Source: Alphaproteobacteria bacterium (lineage in GTDB: Bacteria > Pseudomonadota > Alphaproteobacteria > SMXP01). From it: a stretch of DNA of 7,838 nt. This document shows positions 5,506 through 7,838 of this stretch, in pieces (positions within the stretch are counted from its first letter, which is position 1; every line of letters starts with the position of its first letter). A model generated the notes under the pieces. That model did not search any database and was not told where the DNA came from. It saw only the letters and a list, made by a program, of their open reading frames with translations. The translations under genes and the position numbers were made by a program. The stretch is taken from assembly GCA_028280675.1 (NCBI GenBank), contig JANQLI010000197.1:1-7838 (forward strand), read 5' to 3'.

Positions 5506-6323
5506 AGCCACTTGCCGCGGTCCGCCTCCATTTGCACTTTGCCGCCGCGGCGGTCGACCATGAACTGGGCTTGCTCCTCACCAAACACGCGCTGCGGGAT
5601 CACGTTCATCGGGTCCTTGCGGTTGGTGTAATCGCGATAAGTGAAGTCATAATCTTGCTGAGCATCGCGCTCATCCATCGGGACCTCTTCGGCTTCGTCA
5701 ATCCATGTGAACCACCGATCAACGAACTTTTGCAAATAGGCTTCACACTGATCAATGTGCTCGTCTGTCAGATCGGTGATGTAGCTTGAGCAAACTGGCG
5801 ATTGCATGCCGCGGATCGCTGGGCCATGGCTGGCCGACCAGACGAAATCGGTGTTGGCGCGGAAGTCGAGATAGTCCTGGTTGGCGTCGCCTTCATAATA
5901 TTGATCCATATAGGCTTCGTCATACTTGACATCGACGCGCGAGACATAATCCGCATAGAACAGCATGTTGGGCACGGTACCAAAAATGATCATCAAATTG
6001 GGCACGCGAATGCGCTGGCTCAAACACACATTAATATTCATATCGATGATGCTGGCTTTGCGATTACCGATCCACGAACGCACAAACCAGTCCACATCCC
6101 CGCCCGTATATCCGAAAAAGGCCCCTTCCATGCTTTCATCAGGCGATTGGTAATATTCAGCGCCTTCGGAAACCGGGTGTAAAGAGCAGCCCAATGTGTT
6201 GATAATCCGGTCGGCGATTTTGCCGTGGATATCCCACATGCGCTCCCATTGCTTGGAGACATCCACATTCGGATTGTCAGCCAAAAATTCGTGAATGGTT
6301 TTCACATCGCTTTGTTTGTTCAT
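5499..6323 (-). CDS. Red chlorophyll catabolite reductase-like protein
   Basis: 274 residues from ATG 6323, chosen over the in-frame ATG 6329 because AGGG lies 7 bases before it and abuts the other. No signal peptide or membrane segment. The middle and C-terminal halves follow the pattern I recall from plant RCC reductase: DVDWFVRSWIG (76-86), PNLMIIFGTVPNMLFYADYVSRVDV (108-132) with the D-x-x-x-R-x-D signature, YMDQYYEG (138-145), S-x-G-P-A-I-R-x-M-x-S-P (165-176), then a helix DRWFTWIDEAEEV (202-214) and a final VFGEEQAQ (246-253). RCC reductase has the fold of ferredoxin-dependent bilin reductases and reduces a linear tetrapyrrole in chlorophyll breakdown. Here the substrate is unknown. 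I see no ferredoxin or chlorophyll gene nearby. The family assignment rests on remembered motifs and needs a profile search; otherwise treat it as a conserved hypothetical. Confidence 0.6.
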   Translation of the reverse strand: MNKQSDVKTIHEFLADNPNVDVSKQWERMWDIHGKIADRIINTLGCSLHPVSEGAEYYQSPDESMEGAFFGYTGGDVDWFVRSWIGNRKASIIDMNINVCLSQRIRVPNLMIIFGTVPNMLFYADYVSRVDVKYDEAYMDQYYEGDANQDYLDFRANTDFVWSASHGPAIRGMQSPVCSSYITDLTDEHIDQCEAYLQKFVDRWFTWIDEAEEVPMDERDAQQDYDFTYRDYTNRKDPMNVIPQRVFGEEQAQFMVDRRGGKVQMEADRGKWLK

Positions 6324-6330
6324 TGTCATA

Positions 6331-6384
6331 CCCTGTTGTCAAACTGTGCCCTATTGTCAAACTGTGCCCTATTGTCAAACTGTG
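6331..6384 (-). repeat. Three perfect-phase 18-base tandem repeats at the RCCR-like gene start
   Basis: On the minus strand the unit is CACAGTTTGACAATAGGG, present three times without spacers; the copy nearest the gene has one change (CAACAGGG). Each unit contains TTGACA, a consensus -35 hexamer, and AGGG, a ribosome-binding core. The last copy's AGGG serves ATG 6323. No good -10 hexamer lies at a fitting distance. It could be a regulator's array of direct sites or a slipped-strand expansion. Three units with no spacers are not a CRISPR array. Confidence 0.9.
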
Positions 6385-6491
6385 ATGGAGCGCGACTATA
6401 TCGATCCGCTTTATGGGGTGCGCGGCTGGCCCTCGGCCCAACCGCACATTGGAAAAGACCGACCGGGTGGTATGATTTCAGAGTGTGGCGG

Positions 6492-7259
6492 TTAATCGTG
6501 ATTCCACCAATCCTTGATCGACCAATCAGGGTTCAGGGTTTTGCCTTTGGCTTTCCCGCCTTCGAGCTTGATCTCGTCCCGGTAGGCTTTGTCGGATTTG
6601 AACGGCCCATGCTTTTTAAAATCGCTCAGCTTGGCCGGCACGATCTTGCCCTTGGATTTGGGCAGCACTTTTAACAACGACCCATCCCGGGCGATAATGG
6701 GAATGGGTCTGTTCCAGCGCGAGAACACTTTGCGCATGCTTTGCGATTGCTCGAGAAAGGCCTCAAGCTCATCGTCGTCTTTGCTGAACAGATATTCGTA
6801 GGTCCAGATAAACTCATCGATAAAGGCTTGATCGACAATTTGCAGATTGGAAATCACCCAACAGCGGTCTTCAAACAACCAATAATAGGACAGACCGATC
6901 AACTCTTTCTCTTTGGTGAAATAAGGAAAGAACGGAAAGGCCCGGCACGCCAGCGTGCGATTATGCCGTTCGCAATGGGCCGCGCCTTTGCACTCCACCG
7001 CCCGGCAATTGTCTGGCAGGTCAGCGACAATCTCTTTGGCGGCTTTATCTTTCGGTTTCAGTTTATACCAAAGGTCGGTGCGTTTTTGCAGAAGTTTCCA
7101 TTCATGATTGGTGACAATCGGCACCGCATGATCGGTGGTGCAACAGACAGGCTGTCCGCCATTTAACGGCGCGCAAATGCGGCCGCAATCGTATTTCTCA
7201 GAAATCGATGAGCCGAATTTACGGTAAATTTTTTCGTAATCGCGTGCTTTCGCTACCAT
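6492..7259 (-). CDS. Cysteine-rich YkgJ-like putative zinc/iron-binding protein
   Basis: 255 residues from ATG 7259; the frame can also start at TTG 7295 (12 residues more), and neither has a good ribosome binding site at normal spacing, so the start is unsettled. Nine cysteines: Cys25-x3-Cys29, the pair Cys39-Cys40, Cys85-x4-Cys90-x5-Cys96, Cys105 in ACRAFPFFP, and Cys133. The order of a C-x3-C, a CC pair, a later cysteine group and C-R-x-F-P matches the YkgJ/UPF0153 'putative zinc- or iron-chelating' families, whose biochemical role is not established. The C-terminal third is lysine-rich, lacks cysteines and ends DWSIKDWWNHD. No signal peptide. It follows the acyl-CoA synthetase gene on the same strand and precedes the RCCR-like gene by 168 bases. 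A role in maturing or supporting a redox partner is speculation. Confidence 0.7.
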   Translation of the reverse strand: MVAKARDYEKIYRKFGSSISEKYDCGRICAPLNGGQPVCCTTDHAVPIVTNHEWKLLQKRTDLWYKLKPKDKAAKEIVADLPDNCRAVECKGAAHCERHNRTLACRAFPFFPYFTKEKELIGLSYYWLFEDRCWVISNLQIVDQAFIDEFIWTYEYLFSKDDDELEAFLEQSQSMRKVFSRWNRPIPIIARDGSLLKVLPKSKGKIVPAKLSDFKKHGPFKSDKAYRDEIKLEGGKAKGKTLNPDWSIKDWWNHD

Positions 7260-7300
7260 AGCTTTGGCAGTAACCCGTTCCCTGATTCGTGTCAAATGAA

Positions 7301-7314
7301 ACTATGACCATAGT
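7301..7314. promoter_or_regulatory. Short inverted repeat upstream of the cysteine-rich gene
   Basis: ACTATG-AC-CATAGT, 6-base perfect arms, in the short gap between the acyl-CoA synthetase stop and the cysteine-rich gene. Possible operator or part of a leader structure. A TTGACA sits next to it on the minus strand (7295-7290), but no matching -10 follows at 16-18 bases. Weak evidence. Confidence 0.25.
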
Positions 7315-7319
7315 GCGCG

Positions 7320-7336
7320 TGCGGTTTAAAACCGCA
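7320..7336 (-). other. Hairpin spanning the acyl-CoA synthetase stop codon
   Basis: TGCGGTT (7320-7326) pairs with AACCGCA (7330-7336), a 7-bp stem over loop TAA; outer bases GTGC (7313-7316) and GCAC (7337-7340) can extend it past a bulge. The stop codon lies inside. No U-run follows on the minus strand, so transcription may continue into the next gene. Confidence 0.4.
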
Positions 7337-7838
7337 GCACTTTTGTTTCAATGGCCTGATGCAACGCCCGATCAAGCCGCACATAAGAGTGTTCATCGGG
7401 ATGCGCCACATAAAGATCATCGGCAATGACGGTGGGATCGATCCCCTCTTTCACCAAATCCACTTTGCGCGGCTTAAACGTGCTGGTCGCATCCAGTTCC
7501 GCTTGCAGCCGCAAAAAAATCGGCGCCGCATAATCGGGCAATTCTTCACGGACATAAGCGTGAAACGCCGACAGATTGAATTGCGCATCTACAACCAGTG
7601 ACGCCATCCCGGCGCGGCCATCGCAATGGGGCACAGACACGCCATAGACATTGGCTTCTTTGACGCCATCAAACACAGAGATGACTTCGGACACTTCACT
7701 GGTCGCGACATTCTCGCCTTTCCAGCGGAAGGTGTCGCCAATGCGGTCTACAAAATAGAAATAGCCTTCGTCGTCTTGGCGCACAAGATCGCCGGTGCGG
7801 AACCAGGAATCACCTTCGGTGAAGACATTGCGAAGGAT
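7326..7838 (-). CDS. Acyl-CoA synthetase, FATP/FadD6-like, C-terminal part only
   Basis: AMP-forming ligase that activates a carboxylic acid, probably a long- or very-long-chain fatty acid, to its CoA thioester. Only the last 170 residues lie in the window; the frame is open through the right edge, so the N-terminal domain (P-loop and acyl site, roughly 400 residues or more) is outside. In visible numbering: FRTGD at 13-17, DRIGDTFRWKGENV at 31-44, the ANL hinge and A8 region in the form typical of the FATP (SLC27) branch, then EANVYGV, DGRAGMA, and the A10 motif STFKPRK with the likely catalytic Lys122. The ending YVAHPDEHSYVRLDRALHQAI also fits that branch. The FATP-like subtype is inferred from motif wording; membership of the ANL superfamily is firm. 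The cysteine-rich gene follows 66 bases downstream. Confidence 0.92.
   Translation of the reverse strand: MLRNVFTEGDSWFRTGDLVRQDDEGYFYFVDRIGDTFRWKGENVATSEVSEVISVFDGVKEANVYGVSVPHCDGRAGMASLVVDAQFNLSAFHAYVREELPDYAAPIFLRLQAELDATSTFKPRKVDLVKEGIDPTVIADDLYVAHPDEHSYVRLDRALHQAIETKVLRF

Noticed and set aside
6331..6384. CRISPR array
   Set aside because: Units are contiguous with no unique spacers, only three copies, and no cas genes.
6385..6495. 36-codon plus-strand frame (MERDYIDPLYGVRG...) between the repeats and the end of the cysteine-rich gene
   Set aside because: The peptide start looks protein-like, but there is no ribosome binding site, no recognisable family, and it runs against the flanking genes. 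A gene remnant cannot be excluded.

Overview
The window looks like a chromosomal accessory stretch from a heterotrophic alphaproteobacterium, possibly a marine or Parvibaculum/Rhodobiaceae-like lineage. I infer this from moderately high GC, the protein style, and dispersed palindromic repeats of kinds I associate with alphaproteobacteria: the 'CCTTCATCCTGAGGAG...CGTCTCGAAGG' family and the 'GGATTCCCGC-N4-GCGGGAATGAC' family. The lineage is a guess. No rRNA, tRNA, CRISPR array, transposase or phage gene is visible.

Layout. The left part reads on the plus strand: an aldehyde dehydrogenase cut by the left window edge (1-1092), a 305-base gap holding a two-hairpin repeat, a UbiD-family decarboxylase-like protein (1398-2900), and a small protein-tyrosine/dual-specificity phosphatase-like protein (3020-3502). 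These meet, tail to tail, a long run of minus-strand genes: a secreted four-cysteine protein (3533-3952), an AT-rich four-helix membrane protein (4309-4743), an SRPBCC/AHSA1 protein (4880-5335), a protein resembling red chlorophyll catabolite reductase (5499-6323), a nine-cysteine YkgJ-like putative metal-binding protein (6492-7259), and the C-terminal part of a FATP-type acyl-CoA synthetase cut by the right edge (7326-7838).

How the genes may work together. The aldehyde dehydrogenase, UbiD-like protein and acyl-CoA synthetase would suit oxidation, decarboxylation and CoA activation of carboxylic or aromatic compounds, but the first two and the last lie on opposite strands and need not share a pathway. 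On the minus strand the acyl-CoA synthetase and the cysteine-rich protein are 66 bases apart, or 30 if the latter starts at an upstream TTG, and may be cotranscribed. The RCCR-like gene follows after 168 bases and carries three 18-base tandem repeats at its start.

Points that stand out. (1) The UbiD-like protein keeps the fold and the Arg of the active site, but a gap-free alignment to the family motif puts Ile and Asn where the two acidic residues normally sit. (2) An RCCR-like protein appears in an apparently non-photosynthetic context. (3) An AT-rich membrane-protein gene sits between two copies of an inverted-repeat element, each just downstream of a gene stop codon, a cassette-like arrangement. 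(4) A two-hairpin repeat occurs twice with fixed linkers and different but still complementary arms. (5) Perfectly phased 18-base tandem repeats supply a ribosome-binding-like AGGG to the RCCR-like gene.
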